A stretch of 64,000 nucleotides of DNA, taken from the NCBI RefSeq assembly GCF_005877885.1, contig NZ_VCHY01000002.1, forward strand, positions 1 to 64,000, written 5' to 3'. This DNA comes from Labilibacter sediminis (GTDB lineage: Bacteria > Bacteroidota > Bacteroidia > Bacteroidales > Marinilabiliaceae). The position numbers were made by a program, and so were the translations under genes. Positions 18,326 through 27,928 of this stretch are shown here, in pieces. Within the stretch, counting starts at the first letter, position 1. Every line of letters begins with the position of its first letter. Below the pieces are notes generated by a model that was not told the DNA's origin, made no database searches, and saw only the letters and a list, made by a program, of their open reading frames with translations.

Positions 18326-19591
18326 ATGGATCAAATAACCATAATTTTAATTGCCCTGTTATTTTCAGCTTTCTTTTCTGGATGCGAAATGGCTTTCATT
18401 TCTTCCAATAAGTTGCTCATTGAATTAAACAAGAAAAAATCACCAACCTTAAGTAAACTAATTGATATTTTCATCAATAATGCAGGTCTTTTTATTTCTA
18501 CATTATTGGTAGGTAACAACATTGCGTTGGTTGTTTATGGTTTAGAAATGGCTCAACTCATTGAGCCTGTAATAAATCAACACATATCTTCTCCAACAGG
18601 TACATTACTCGTTCAAACTATTTTTTCAACTTTACTCATTCTTGTTACGGCAGAATTTTTACCCAAAGTATTGTTTAGAATTAATCCAATACTAGTACTT
18701 AATATATCGGCCCTTCCGCTCCTTATTTTCTATATTATTTTTTATCCGATATCGAAATTAACTGTTGTTATTTCCGATGTACTAATGCATAAGTTGTTAA
18801 AAACACCTCATTTGAACAGCTCTCAAAAAATGGTTTTAGGCAGAGTTGATTTATCTAATTTAATTACACAGCATCACGACAAACTGGAGAATGATGATGA
18901 TGTTGCCAAAGAAGTTAAACTGCTTAAAAATGCGCTGGACTTCTCAAAGGTTAAAGTTCGTGAGTGCATCATTCCGCGCACAGAGATAGAGGCCATTGAA
19001 ATAGGTGAATCATTAGAGGTTCTTCGCCAACGATTTATTGATTCGGGATTTTCTAAGATTCTTGTATACAAACAATCCATTGATAACATCATTGGATATG
19101 TGCACGTTTCGGAGCTTTTTAAGCGACCAAAGCAACTTAAAAATGCTATCAATCCTTTATCCATTGTTCCTGAAACAATGACTGCCAACAAATTACTTGA
19201 AACATTCACTCAGGAACACAGAAGTATCGCTTTAGTGGTGGATGAATTTGGAGGTACTGCAGGAATTGTGACAATGGAAGATATTTTGGAAGAAATATTC
19301 GGAGAAATTGATGATGAACATGATAGCTCTGATTTAATTGAAAAACAAATTTCGGATGATGAATTTGTATTTTCCGGAAGAATGGAGATCGATTATATCA
19401 ATGAAAAATACAACCTGAACCTACCTGAGTCAGAAAACTTTGAAACACTTGCCGGCTTCATATTGCATCATAACGAATCAATTCCCAAAAATGACGAAGA
19501 GATTATCATTGATCATTTTAAATTGAAGATTCAACTCGCTTCCAACAATAAAATTGACCTGATTAATGTTGTTATCCTGAGAAACAACTAA
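18326..19591 (+). CDS. CNNM/CorC-type membrane protein with CBS domains (GldE-like)
   Basis: The 421-residue protein starts with a DUF21/CNNM membrane domain (about four segments within residues 1-150; SAFFSGCEMAFISSN is the family signature). A CBS pair follows (about 200-330; VRECIIPRTEIEAIE and VVDEFGGTAGIVTMEDILEEIFGEI), and then a CorC_HlyC transporter-associated domain. Such proteins are linked to magnesium or cobalt efflux; in gliding Bacteroidota the GldE protein has this architecture. I cannot separate GldE from other CNNM paralogues here. Confidence 0.85.
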   Translation: MDQITIILIALLFSAFFSGCEMAFISSNKLLIELNKKKSPTLSKLIDIFINNAGLFISTLLVGNNIALVVYGLEMAQLIEPVINQHISSPTGTLLVQTIFSTLLILVTAEFLPKVLFRINPILVLNISALPLLIFYIIFYPISKLTVVISDVLMHKLLKTPHLNSSQKMVLGRVDLSNLITQHHDKLENDDDVAKEVKLLKNALDFSKVKVRECIIPRTEIEAIEIGESLEVLRQRFIDSGFSKILVYKQSIDNIIGYVHVSELFKRPKQLKNAINPLSIVPETMTANKLLETFTQEHRSIALVVDEFGGTAGIVTMEDILEEIFGEIDDEHDSSDLIEKQISDDEFVFSGRMEIDYINEKYNLNLPESENFETLAGFILHHNESIPKNDEEIIIDHFKLKIQLASNNKIDLINVVILRNN

Positions 19592-19806
19592 AATTCCTCT
19601 AAAAAAAACGCAACTACAACCTCACTCTCAAACAATTACAACTCAACATAGAAAACTCTTTTTATACACCAAAAAAGCTTATCTCAGAAGGATTAACTTT
19701 TTTTAATAGTTTTTGCTTAATCCATAGGCTTACACACATCGTGTTATCCATTTTTTTGTATATTCGTAACCTAATTTTTGAAGAATTTAAACAAACAGAT
19801 AATAGA

Positions 19807-21900
19807 ATGGCAACATTAGAGAGAATTAGAAAAAAAGGCGGAGTACTTGTCGCTTTTATGGTAGGTTTTGCCTTACTTGCTTTTATACTTACTGATTTTT
19901 TCAGCAGCAAAGGTGGCAACCAGCCTAAAAGTATTGAAATAGGTGAAGTAAACGGTACTACCATTTCTTATAACGCATACCAAAACGAAGTTAGTCAGGC
20001 AGAAGAGTTCAATAAACTAAGAACAGGTCAGGCCAGCCTTGATGAAAATACTCAATACCAAATCAGAGAGCAAATCTGGAATCAAATGGTTTTAGATATT
20101 GTGATGGGTGAAAAATTTGAGGACAATGGAATTGAGGTTACAGCAGAAGAAGTATTGGATATGGCTACCGGTAAAAATGTTCACCCTGCAATTCGCCAGA
20201 TGTTTACTGACCAGCAAACTGGTATGTTCAGACAGGAAGCAGTTGTAAACTTTCTTCGTAACCGCAAGTCGGACAGAAACGCAAACTTTTACTGGGAATA
20301 TTTAAAAAAGCTAATTGTTAACGAAAAACTTAATAGTAAATACACTAACCTTGTTAAAAAAGGAATGTATGTTACACAAAGCCAAATTAACAGCGAAGCA
20401 AACGCTAAACTAAGAAACGTTGACTTTGACTTTGTAGCAGTAAACTACAGAACCATTCCTGATAGTACTGTTGAAGTAAGCGATAGTGAAATCAGTGCAT
20501 ATTACAGCGCTCACAAAAATGATTTCAAGCAAGAGGCAGAAAGAACAATCCAGTACCTTACTTACGTTGTTAATCCATCAGCTGAAGATAGAGAATTAGC
20601 CGAAAAATGGATCAACGATATCAAGCCAGAATTTTCAGATCCTAACACTAATGCAGGTCAGTTCGTTACCATGAATTCTGATCTTCCTTATGAGGATAGA
20701 AACCTAAAAGCTGAAGATGTAAGAATTGCGATTAAAGATTTTGTTGAAACAGCAAAAGAAGGTGATGTTTACGGTCCTTACCTAGAAGATGAAACTTACA
20801 AGCTAAGCAGAATTGTAAGTATTAAACAAATGCCGGATTCTGTAAAAGCGCGTCACATTCTTATTCAGGAACAAGATCCAACAAAAGGTCATGCTGTTGC
20901 TGATAGCTTAATCAAATTAATAAACAATGGATCTGATTTTGCATCTCTTGCTCGTACACACTCTAAAGACAACGGATCGGCCATTAACGGAGGTGACCTT
21001 AACTGGTTTAAAGAAGGAGCCATGGTTAAGCCATTTAACGATGCTTGTTTTAATGGTAAAAAAGGAGATGTAGTTAAAGTTGAATCTCAGTTTGGTATTC
21101 ACATCATCAACATTCAGGAAGTTGGTAAGTTAACTACTAAATACAATATTGTAACATTAGCAAGAGAAATAAAGTACAGCTCTAAAACATACCAGCAAGT
21201 ATACTCTGAGGCAAACAAATTTGCTGCAACTAACAACACTGCTGACAAGTTTATCGAAGGAATTAAAACGGAGAATTTAACACCTCGTTTTGCTACTCTA
21301 AAAGCAAATGATAGAAATGTAAGCGGCTTAGAAAACTCTAGAAGACTAGTACAATGGTCATTTGAGGCTGGCGTTAACGATATGTCTCCAACTATTTATG
21401 AGTTCGGTAATCAATTTGTTATCGCTGTAGTTACTGAAGCACAGGAAGATGGATTTAAAGATGTAAATGATCCAACTGTTTCTAACAATATCAGATCAAT
21501 TTTAGCTAAAGATAAAAAAGCTGATATCATCATTAAGAAGTTTAATGAAAACATTGCAACCAGCCAAAGTCTTTCTTCTTTAGCTCAAAAAATGGACAGC
21601 AGAGTACAAACAGCAACCAACATTAACTTTGGTTCATTCCAGGTTCCAGGAGCTGGGTCAGAGCCTGCATTAGTTGCTTTAGCTTCATTAAGCGAAGTTA
21701 ACCAACTATCAGTACCTGCAAAAGGAAACAATGCTGTATTTGTTGTTAAAGTAACATCTGAGTCAATCAGCGATACGCCGGATACAAATACTACCAAAAT
21801 GCAACTTGAGCAAAGCAATGGCTATAAAGTTGATTACAGACTAGTAGAATCTATTCGTGAAGGTGCTGAAATCACTGACGAAAGATCAAAATATTTTTAA
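19807..21900 (+). CDS. PpiD/SurA-like periplasmic peptidyl-prolyl isomerase
   Basis: The ATG at 19807 gives 697 residues and places a single membrane anchor at about residues 12-32 (GGVLVAFMVGFALLAFILTDFF) just after a basic start, typical of PpiD. The upstream start at 19741 would put an unrelated hydrophobic run first. A SurA-type N-terminal region follows, then a parvulin domain at about 346-438 (VKARHILIQ ... GGDLNWFKEGAMVKPFNDACF ... FGIHIINIQE). It probably helps fold outer-membrane proteins. A perfect bidirectional terminator follows. Confidence 0.88.
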   Translation: MATLERIRKKGGVLVAFMVGFALLAFILTDFFSSKGGNQPKSIEIGEVNGTTISYNAYQNEVSQAEEFNKLRTGQASLDENTQYQIREQIWNQMVLDIVMGEKFEDNGIEVTAEEVLDMATGKNVHPAIRQMFTDQQTGMFRQEAVVNFLRNRKSDRNANFYWEYLKKLIVNEKLNSKYTNLVKKGMYVTQSQINSEANAKLRNVDFDFVAVNYRTIPDSTVEVSDSEISAYYSAHKNDFKQEAERTIQYLTYVVNPSAEDRELAEKWINDIKPEFSDPNTNAGQFVTMNSDLPYEDRNLKAEDVRIAIKDFVETAKEGDVYGPYLEDETYKLSRIVSIKQMPDSVKARHILIQEQDPTKGHAVADSLIKLINNGSDFASLARTHSKDNGSAINGGDLNWFKEGAMVKPFNDACFNGKKGDVVKVESQFGIHIINIQEVGKLTTKYNIVTLAREIKYSSKTYQQVYSEANKFAATNNTADKFIEGIKTENLTPRFATLKANDRNVSGLENSRRLVQWSFEAGVNDMSPTIYEFGNQFVIAVVTEAQEDGFKDVNDPTVSNNIRSILAKDKKADIIIKKFNENIATSQSLSSLAQKMDSRVQTATNINFGSFQVPGAGSEPALVALASLSEVNQLSVPAKGNNAVFVVKVTSESISDTPDTNTTKMQLEQSNGYKVDYRLVESIREGAEITDERSKYF

Positions 21901-21920
21901 GCCCCATTAGGCTATTCCAT

Positions 21921-21953
21921 AAAAAGGCTGTCGAATTCGACAGCCTTTTTTTT
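21921..21953 (+). terminator. strong terminator after ppiD-like gene
   Basis: A perfect palindrome of 30 bp (AAAAAGGCTGTCG, AATT centre, complement) runs into a T-run of eight or more. It ends the coaX-to-ppiD block and can work in both directions. Confidence 0.92.
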
Positions 21954-22067
21954 GCCCTCTACTCAAAGCCACAGACAACCAATCAGAAACAGGCATTTCC
22001 CAGTCAAAACCGAGCAGACAGAACCTTCCGCCTTACCAGCTCATAACCATACCCCACATAATAAAAA

Positions 22068-22092
22068 AGGGAGACCTAAAACAGATCTCCCT
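22068..22092 (-). terminator. terminator downstream of the ftsZ-yqeY end of the dcw cluster
   Basis: AAGGGAGA and TCTCCCTT form an 8-bp stem; on the minus strand it is followed by TTTTTTATTATG. It is the likely final stop of the dcw transcript, beyond the inverted repeat at 22110-22286. Apart from this and the terminator at 21921, the 21954-22067 stretch shows nothing recognisable. Confidence 0.7.
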
Positions 22093-22109
22093 TCACTATA
22101 TTTGTTAAA

Positions 22110-22286
22110 TTAAACCCGGATTATGTGTTAGAATATCGTAATGAGGAATGAAAGTGCAAACAATCAAGGACTTGTTGAGACGATTCATAGCACCGCTATG
22201 GTGAATTGAAACAAGTTAGTTTACGCCTTGATTGGCAGTAGTTTCATTACGTAATAGGTTTTCTAACGCATATTGCGGGTTAAACT
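22110..22286. repeat. long nested imperfect inverted repeat, about 177 bp
   Basis: The two halves are complementary almost throughout. Outer arms: TTAAACCCGGATTATGTGTTAGAA on the left against TTCTAACGCATATTGCGGGTTAAA on the right (left arm given 22110-22133, right 22261-22284). Inner pairs: CGTAATGA with TCATTACG, CAATCAAGG with CCTTGATTG, ACTTGTT with AACAAGT, ATTCA with TGAAT, and a terminal hairpin CATAGC/GCTATG. It sits exactly against the stop codon of the yqeY gene, in its 3' UTR, before the terminator. It could be a MITE-like element or a structured RNA. It contains no ORF. Confidence 0.7.
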
Positions 22287-22741
22287 TATTTGGTACTCAA
22301 TATTTTCTTAACCAAATCAGCTATTTCTTTACCATCAGCCTTGCCTCCCAATTCTTTAGAAGCCATTCCCATTACTTTACCCATTTCTTTCATAGACTGA
22401 GCTCCAGACTCTTCTACAATAGCAGACACTAATCCTTCCAACTCTGCACCTGTAATTTGCTCCGGCAAAAACTTCGCAATAATCTCTGCCTCGGCCGTTT
22501 CATTTTCAGCTAAATCAGCCCTTCCCTGCTCTACAAAAACTGCTGCTGCATCTTTACGTTGCTTCACCATTTTTTGTAATATTTTCATGCTCGATTCTTC
22601 GCTCACATCGCCTCCGGCACCTTCCGCAGTGTTGGCTTCTATCAATTCTTTTTTAATTCCTCTAAGAGCACCTAAAGTAACTTTATCCTTTGCCTTCATT
22701 GCAGTTTTAATGCCCTCTGTTATCTGATCTATTAATGCCAT
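22286..22741 (-). CDS. GatB/YqeY domain protein
   Basis: The 151-residue protein is the stand-alone YqeY form of the helical domain found at the C-terminus of the amidotransferase subunit GatB. MALIDQITEGIKTAMKAKDKVTLGALRGIKKELIEAN at the start and KEMGKVMGMASKELGGKADGKEIADLVKKIL at the end are typical. The function is not well defined; a role in tRNA-linked processes has been suggested for the family. It is the last gene of the dcw cluster, 43 bp after ftsZ. Confidence 0.9.
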   Translation of the reverse strand: MALIDQITEGIKTAMKAKDKVTLGALRGIKKELIEANTAEGAGGDVSEESSMKILQKMVKQRKDAAAVFVEQGRADLAENETAEAEIIAKFLPEQITGAELEGLVSAIVEESGAQSMKEMGKVMGMASKELGGKADGKEIADLVKKILSTK

Positions 22742-22784
22742 TATTATATGCTATATTTAATGAATTATTTTACTTATCGTTTAT

Positions 22785-24275
22785 TTAATCAACATTATCA
22801 TGTAAATACGGGTTATCCCTGATGATCTTTGTTTTCCCATCCTTACCTTCCGAAATAGTAAACCTCGAAACTTTATAATCCGAGTTATCTTCCTGAGGAA
22901 TATTATCTAGTTTTACTTTTTTACGCTTATAAGCCGGAACGTTCTCCAACTTTTCAATATATCGGTCATCTTCCATTTCTTCAAGAGAAATTGAAAATCT
23001 CTCTCCTACACCTGTTGCAATTTTACCTTGCTGATGATACCCCTGAAAAAGGTCATTTTCCTTTTCTTCAACTACCTTCTTCTTAACAGTATCCTTATAA
23101 AACAGATTTATTCTTTCTTCTTTTGCTTTTTCGATTTCGCTAAAATCGACAACCCTACTTGAGCCTTCTTCAACCGAATCTAAATCCAAAACTATAGGTT
23201 CTTCATCAATAGGCTCCAGCTCTTCATTGATTTTCTCCTCAACTCCATCTAAAGAAAAACGCTGAACCTTTGGTTCATGACGTTGAGAAAATTCAGCAAT
23301 ATTTCGTGTATTAAATCCGGTAGCAATAATCGTAACATTAACCTGATCTTTTAAATCTTCATCACTTCCTGTTCCCCAGATAATAGATGCACTCATTCCT
23401 ACTGTATCCTGAACAAAATCAGTAACCTCACCTACCTCATCCATGGTAATTTCATCAATACCGGAAGTAATATTTAGGAGTATATTCTGAGCGCCTCTAA
23501 TATCATTACTATTTAATAACGGCGACTCCAGGGCCTGCTGAATAGCCACTAAAGCTCTATTTTCACCGGCTGCAGATGAACTACCCATAATAGCCACACC
23601 ACTATCTTTCATAACAGTTTCAACATCGGCAAAGTCGACGTTTATATATCCATGAACAGTAATTATCTCAGCTATTCCTTTGGCTGCGGTAGATAAAACA
23701 TCATCCGCTTTGGAGAAAGCATTGGACAACTTAAGGTCTCCATACATTTCGCGAAGCTTCTCGTTATTGATAACCAAAAGAGAATCTACATTCTTTTCCA
23801 TCTCTGAAATACCATCCAGGGCCTGGTTAATCCGCAATTTCCCTTCGAACTTAAAAGGAATGGTAACAATACCAACAGTTAGTATACCCATATCACGGGC
23901 AGCCTTTGCTATAATAGGAGCAGCTCCGGTTCCTGTACCACCTCCCATACCGGCAGTTATAAACACCATCCTGGTGTTATCCTGAAGAACCTTTTCAATA
24001 TCTCCAATATTCTCGATAGCAGCCTGCTTTCCCTTTTCAGGTTTATTACCTGCTCCTCTACCTTCTGTTAATGACTCTCCGAGCTGTATTTTAATAGGCA
24101 CCGGACTATTAACCAAGGCTTGCTCATCAGTATTACAAACTAAAAAATTAACATCCTTAATGCCCTGGTTAAACATGTGATTTACCGCATTGCTTCCACC
24201 ACCACCTACTCCAATTACTTTAATAATGCAATCCTGGTTTTGAGGCATATCGAAACTCATTAATTCCTCGCTCAT
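22785..24275 (-). CDS. ftsZ: cell division protein FtsZ
   Basis: The 496-residue tubulin homologue forms the Z ring. GVGGGGSNAVNHM lies near residue 22 and the GTP-binding GGGTGTG at about 110-116; the T7 region NVDFADV is also present. The variable linker (about 330-435) is acidic. The FtsA-binding peptide (LENVPAYKRKKV, about 440-451) is not at the end of the protein: some 45 more residues follow, ending in RDNPYLHDNVD. This internal peptide plus tail is, as far as I know, a Bacteroidota feature. It is co-transcribed with ftsA, 36 bp downstream. Confidence 0.98.
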   Translation of the reverse strand: MSEELMSFDMPQNQDCIIKVIGVGGGGSNAVNHMFNQGIKDVNFLVCNTDEQALVNSPVPIKIQLGESLTEGRGAGNKPEKGKQAAIENIGDIEKVLQDNTRMVFITAGMGGGTGTGAAPIIAKAARDMGILTVGIVTIPFKFEGKLRINQALDGISEMEKNVDSLLVINNEKLREMYGDLKLSNAFSKADDVLSTAAKGIAEIITVHGYINVDFADVETVMKDSGVAIMGSSSAAGENRALVAIQQALESPLLNSNDIRGAQNILLNITSGIDEITMDEVGEVTDFVQDTVGMSASIIWGTGSDEDLKDQVNVTIIATGFNTRNIAEFSQRHEPKVQRFSLDGVEEKINEELEPIDEEPIVLDLDSVEEGSSRVVDFSEIEKAKEERINLFYKDTVKKKVVEEKENDLFQGYHQQGKIATGVGERFSISLEEMEDDRYIEKLENVPAYKRKKVKLDNIPQEDNSDYKVSRFTISEGKDGKTKIIRDNPYLHDNVD

Positions 24276-24311
24276 ATCACTCTGTTTTAATTATATTTTA
24301 AAAGATGTTGA

Positions 24312-25652
24312 TTACATTTCAACATCTTTCTCATCAAATATTCCTGCTATTGTTTTCTTAAAACTTCCAAAAAGATCTCCGGTATACTCGGTCTTTTCTT
24401 TCTTCTTTTTCTCTTTTCTTTGACGAGAGACTTTTTGATGTCGTTCTTCTGTTTCCTCAAACTCATCAGGAAACAGCTCTTGCTCAACAACTTTTTTAAC
24501 CGGATTATCCATCGCCGTTAACAACAAACCAATACTTGTTGAGTACATCGGTGTTAAATATTCCTGAATATTATTCTCTGCAAGATATTTATCAGGTACA
24601 CCTATACGCACTTCCAATCCTGTACGAAACTTAATTAACTGAGATAGATTTTTTAACATAGCTCCACCTCCTGTAATCACAATTCCGGCACCAAGTTTAT
24701 CATACATCCTGGATGACTCGATTTGATAGATAACGTAATCTACGATCTCTTCCATACGCGCCTGAATAATATAAGCCAATGAACGAAAAGAGATCTCTTT
24801 AGGCTCCCATCCTTCAATACCAGGAATAGTAACCACCATATCTTCACGCTCTAAATCACCCAGGGCCGATCCGAATTGCATTTTTAAGGATTCTGCCTGT
24901 TTAAGCAAAACAGCACATCCTTCTTTTACATCGGTAGTTACAACATTTCCTCCAAAAGGAATTACAGCTGTATGCTGAATAACACCATCGTAAAATACCG
25001 CAACATCAGTTGTTCCTCCACCTATATCAACCAAAACAACTCCGGCCTCTTTTTCCTCATCTGTTAATACAGCCCTGGCCGATGCCATTGGTTCTAAAAT
25101 CAAATGATTTAATTTTAAACCCACACGATTAATGCACTTTTCAATATTATTTACAGAAGCAACTCTTCCTAAAACCACATGGTAATTACCCTCTAATCTG
25201 CGCCCCGACATACCAATAGGGTTTTTCACCCCTGCCTCATTATCTACTACATAATCCTGTGGAAAAACATGAAGGATATTTTCACCTGCTTCTAAAGGAA
25301 TTTTAAAATTATCCTTAAACAGATGATCCACATCAAACTGCGTAATTTCATGATTTGTCTCTATATAGCGATAACCTCTGTTTGGTAAACTTTTTATATG
25401 CTGACCTGCAATACCTACATACACCTCGTATAACTTAACGCCATATTTGGCCTCAACATTAAACACCAGGCTTTTAATGGCATTAACAGTTTCTTCAATA
25501 TTTAAAACAACCCCTCTTTTTACACCAGTTGAAGGAACCTTTTCAATACCCAGCACCTGCAACTTACCGTTGTCATCCTTCTTTCCAACAACAGCTACAA
25601 TTTTTGTAGTACCTATATCGATGGCAGCAATTAAATTGGATAGGTTATTCAT
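24312..25652 (-). CDS. ftsA: cell division protein FtsA
   Basis: The 446-residue actin-like protein anchors FtsZ to the membrane. It starts with AAIDIGTTKIVAVVG (phosphate 1) and contains VLVDIGGGTTDVAVF (phosphate 2) and GIVITGGGAMLKNL (adenosine). A lysine-rich linker precedes the C-terminal amphipathic helix (LFGSFKKTIAGIFDEKD), the expected membrane-targeting sequence. It is encoded 4 bp after ftsQ. Confidence 0.97.
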   Translation of the reverse strand: MNNLSNLIAAIDIGTTKIVAVVGKKDDNGKLQVLGIEKVPSTGVKRGVVLNIEETVNAIKSLVFNVEAKYGVKLYEVYVGIAGQHIKSLPNRGYRYIETNHEITQFDVDHLFKDNFKIPLEAGENILHVFPQDYVVDNEAGVKNPIGMSGRRLEGNYHVVLGRVASVNNIEKCINRVGLKLNHLILEPMASARAVLTDEEKEAGVVLVDIGGGTTDVAVFYDGVIQHTAVIPFGGNVVTTDVKEGCAVLLKQAESLKMQFGSALGDLEREDMVVTIPGIEGWEPKEISFRSLAYIIQARMEEIVDYVIYQIESSRMYDKLGAGIVITGGGAMLKNLSQLIKFRTGLEVRIGVPDKYLAENNIQEYLTPMYSTSIGLLLTAMDNPVKKVVEQELFPDEFEETEERHQKVSRQRKEKKKKEKTEYTGDLFGSFKKTIAGIFDEKDVEM

Positions 25653-25656
25653 GACT

Positions 25657-26388
25657 CTATTTTTTTGTACAAATTATTTGACCCTCATATTTTAAACTAA
25701 TCTCTTTGTAATTATTCCATTCTCTAGGGTGCAATCCCTTTGTATACAAAGCATACAAATGCTCCATCTTCTGAAAATAATTTTCGAGTGATCCTAAATA
25801 AATAATTTGATCACCAACCCTGGGAGTCAAAGAGAACTCTCCATTTTGCTCTACATACACCTGTTCAATTTGTGCATTCCAGAATTCATCATTACTAATG
25901 AACTTTGCAAATTCTATCACTTCATTCAGGCTATCCAGCTTATTCACATGACCACTCAACACCAAAACATGTGCTGAAAACTGATCAAAAAGTGGCATTT
26001 TTACACCTCCCTCATCGATATAATAAGAGCTATAACCAGAAAAAAGTCTTAACAGTGGCTTACGTTGGTCAATTTCAATATTTAAATGACCGCCAACAGT
26101 ATAATAGGCTTCGCATTCGCTTATGGCCTCATGTTTCTTTAAAAACAACTCTATTTCCTCGCAATTTACTTCCTGAACCTGCCCACCCAATAATGTAGGG
26201 TATTTATTCTGCAGGACATCTCTAATCTGCATAGAAGTAACAAAACCAGCTTGCAGGCTATCGTTTACTTCCACATGAATATCTGAACAAACCACCTTAC
26301 TTTTCCCAACGGAAACAAAAGCATACACAATTGGGAAATAGGAAACCACCAATATCCACAACAATGTATTTTTTACCTTCTTCATCAT
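25657..26388 (-). CDS. ftsQ: FtsQ/DivIB-like cell division protein
   Basis: The 243-residue protein has a short cytoplasmic start, one membrane segment (LLWILVVSYFPIVYAFV, about 9-25) and a periplasmic part containing a POTRA-like region (about 45-110) and a beta domain. Identity is weak at sequence level, as usual for Bacteroidota FtsQ, and rests on topology plus its place between murC and ftsA. The 155 bp upstream separate it from murC, leaving room for a ftsQAZ promoter, though I see only a near-match (TATATTTA). Confidence 0.85.
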   Translation of the reverse strand: MMKKVKNTLLWILVVSYFPIVYAFVSVGKSKVVCSDIHVEVNDSLQAGFVTSMQIRDVLQNKYPTLLGGQVQEVNCEEIELFLKKHEAISECEAYYTVGGHLNIEIDQRKPLLRLFSGYSSYYIDEGGVKMPLFDQFSAHVLVLSGHVNKLDSLNEVIEFAKFISNDEFWNAQIEQVYVEQNGEFSLTPRVGDQIIYLGSLENYFQKMEHLYALYTKGLHPREWNNYKEISLKYEGQIICTKK

Positions 26389-26543
26389 ATTATTCAGCCT
26401 ACTATAATCCGCTTAAATATAAGTTATAAAACATGTTTTTATTGACTAACATTCAACTTTTTATAAACAATTAAGCTTCACTTATCAACTTTTTTACCCA
26501 AATTGTTTCCAACATTTGTACTCATCCAAAATTAACCTTGTTG

Positions 26544-27920
26544 TTAAACACTAAGCTGATCGGTTATTTTATCAATTTCTTTATCGATATCACCTGCCCC
26601 CATCATCAGCAAAACTTCAGGATTTAATGCTTTTAACTGATCATACAATTCTTCCTTAGAACTTATCATCTTCACCGGAATATCAACCAAATCCAAAATC
26701 ATTTGAGAGCTTACTCCTTCAATTGGCAATTCCCTTGCCGGATATATATCAAGTAAAACCAGCTCATCTAAAGCACTCAAACTCTGCGCAAACTCTTTAT
26801 GAAAGTCTTTGGTTCGAGAAAACAAATGCGGCTGAAAAACTCCCGTAATTCTTTTATCTCCATACAAGGCTTTTACAGAATTTATGGTCGCATTAATTTC
26901 TTCGGGATGATGTGCGTAATCATCAATCAAAACCAAATCATTTCGCTTAATCCTATAATCGAATCTTCGTCTTATCCCTTTAAATTCGGGTAATGATTTC
27001 CTTATCTCCTCACCCTTTACTCCAACCAAAACAGCCGAAGCACATGCCCCAACAGCATTACCCACATTAACCATCCCGGGAATGCCAAGCAATAAATCTG
27101 TTACTATTCCCTCAGGCGTATGCAAATCAAACTGATACAAACCTTCCACTAAGCGAATATTTTGTGCATGAAAATCCGCCGTTTGATCATCTACAGAGTA
27201 TGTATATCGTTTAATGTTACCTTTATTTTCACCCTGCAACTTAATTCTTTTCTCCAACAGTAAAATACCATCCTCCTTGACCAGGGAAGCAAAATAAGCA
27301 AAAGATTTTTTAACCGAGTTCTCATCTCCGTATATATCTAAATGATCAGCATCCATTGAAGATATCAGGGCTAAGTATGGAGATAATTGCAGAAACGACC
27401 GATCAAATTCATCAGCCTCAAGAACAACATAATCTGATTTTGAAGACAATAAGAGATTAGACTTATAATTTTGAGAAACTCCTCCCAAAAAGGCACTACA
27501 ATCAACCTCAGATTGTTTTAACAAATGCGACACCATGGTTGAAATGGTAGTTTTTCCATGTGTTCCCGCAATACATATACCTTTACGTTGTCGGGTTAAT
27601 ATTCCTAAAACTTCGGATCGTTTTTTAATTTCAAAACCATTATCCTTAAAGAAACACAATTGATTATTGGAAGCTGTTATTGCCGGTGTATACACTACTA
27701 AGGTTGATTCTGTATCCTTAAAGGCATCACATACAAGGTTTAAATCATCATCAAAACAAATACTAATACCTTCTTTCTGTAACTCACCTGTTAGTTGCGT
27801 TTGTGTACGGTCGTAACCCGAAACATTATAGCCATTGGCCTTAAAATATCTTGCCAAGGCACTCATTCCAATACCCCCAATACCTACGAAATAAACATTT
27901 CTTATGCGATCAAAATTCAT
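26544..27920 (-). CDS. murC: UDP-N-acetylmuramate--L-alanine ligase
   Basis: The 458-residue Mur ligase adds L-alanine to UDP-MurNAc. An N-terminal Rossmann motif (FVGIGGIGMSALAR), the ATP-binding CIAGTHGKTTISTMV, the DDYAHHPEEI block and GVFQPHLFSRT are all typical of MurC. It begins 8 bp after murG ends. There is no ddl gene between it and ftsQ, unlike E. coli. Confidence 0.97.
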   Translation of the reverse strand: MNFDRIRNVYFVGIGGIGMSALARYFKANGYNVSGYDRTQTQLTGELQKEGISICFDDDLNLVCDAFKDTESTLVVYTPAITASNNQLCFFKDNGFEIKKRSEVLGILTRQRKGICIAGTHGKTTISTMVSHLLKQSEVDCSAFLGGVSQNYKSNLLLSSKSDYVVLEADEFDRSFLQLSPYLALISSMDADHLDIYGDENSVKKSFAYFASLVKEDGILLLEKRIKLQGENKGNIKRYTYSVDDQTADFHAQNIRLVEGLYQFDLHTPEGIVTDLLLGIPGMVNVGNAVGACASAVLVGVKGEEIRKSLPEFKGIRRRFDYRIKRNDLVLIDDYAHHPEEINATINSVKALYGDKRITGVFQPHLFSRTKDFHKEFAQSLSALDELVLLDIYPARELPIEGVSSQMILDLVDIPVKMISSKEELYDQLKALNPEVLLMMGAGDIDKEIDKITDQLSV

Positions 27921-27928
27921 TTAATCTT

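Noticed and set aside
26389-26543. Missing murF and ddl as sign of gene loss
   Set aside because: Bacteroidota usually keep these genes outside the cluster, so their absence here is normal; the gap holds no remnant.
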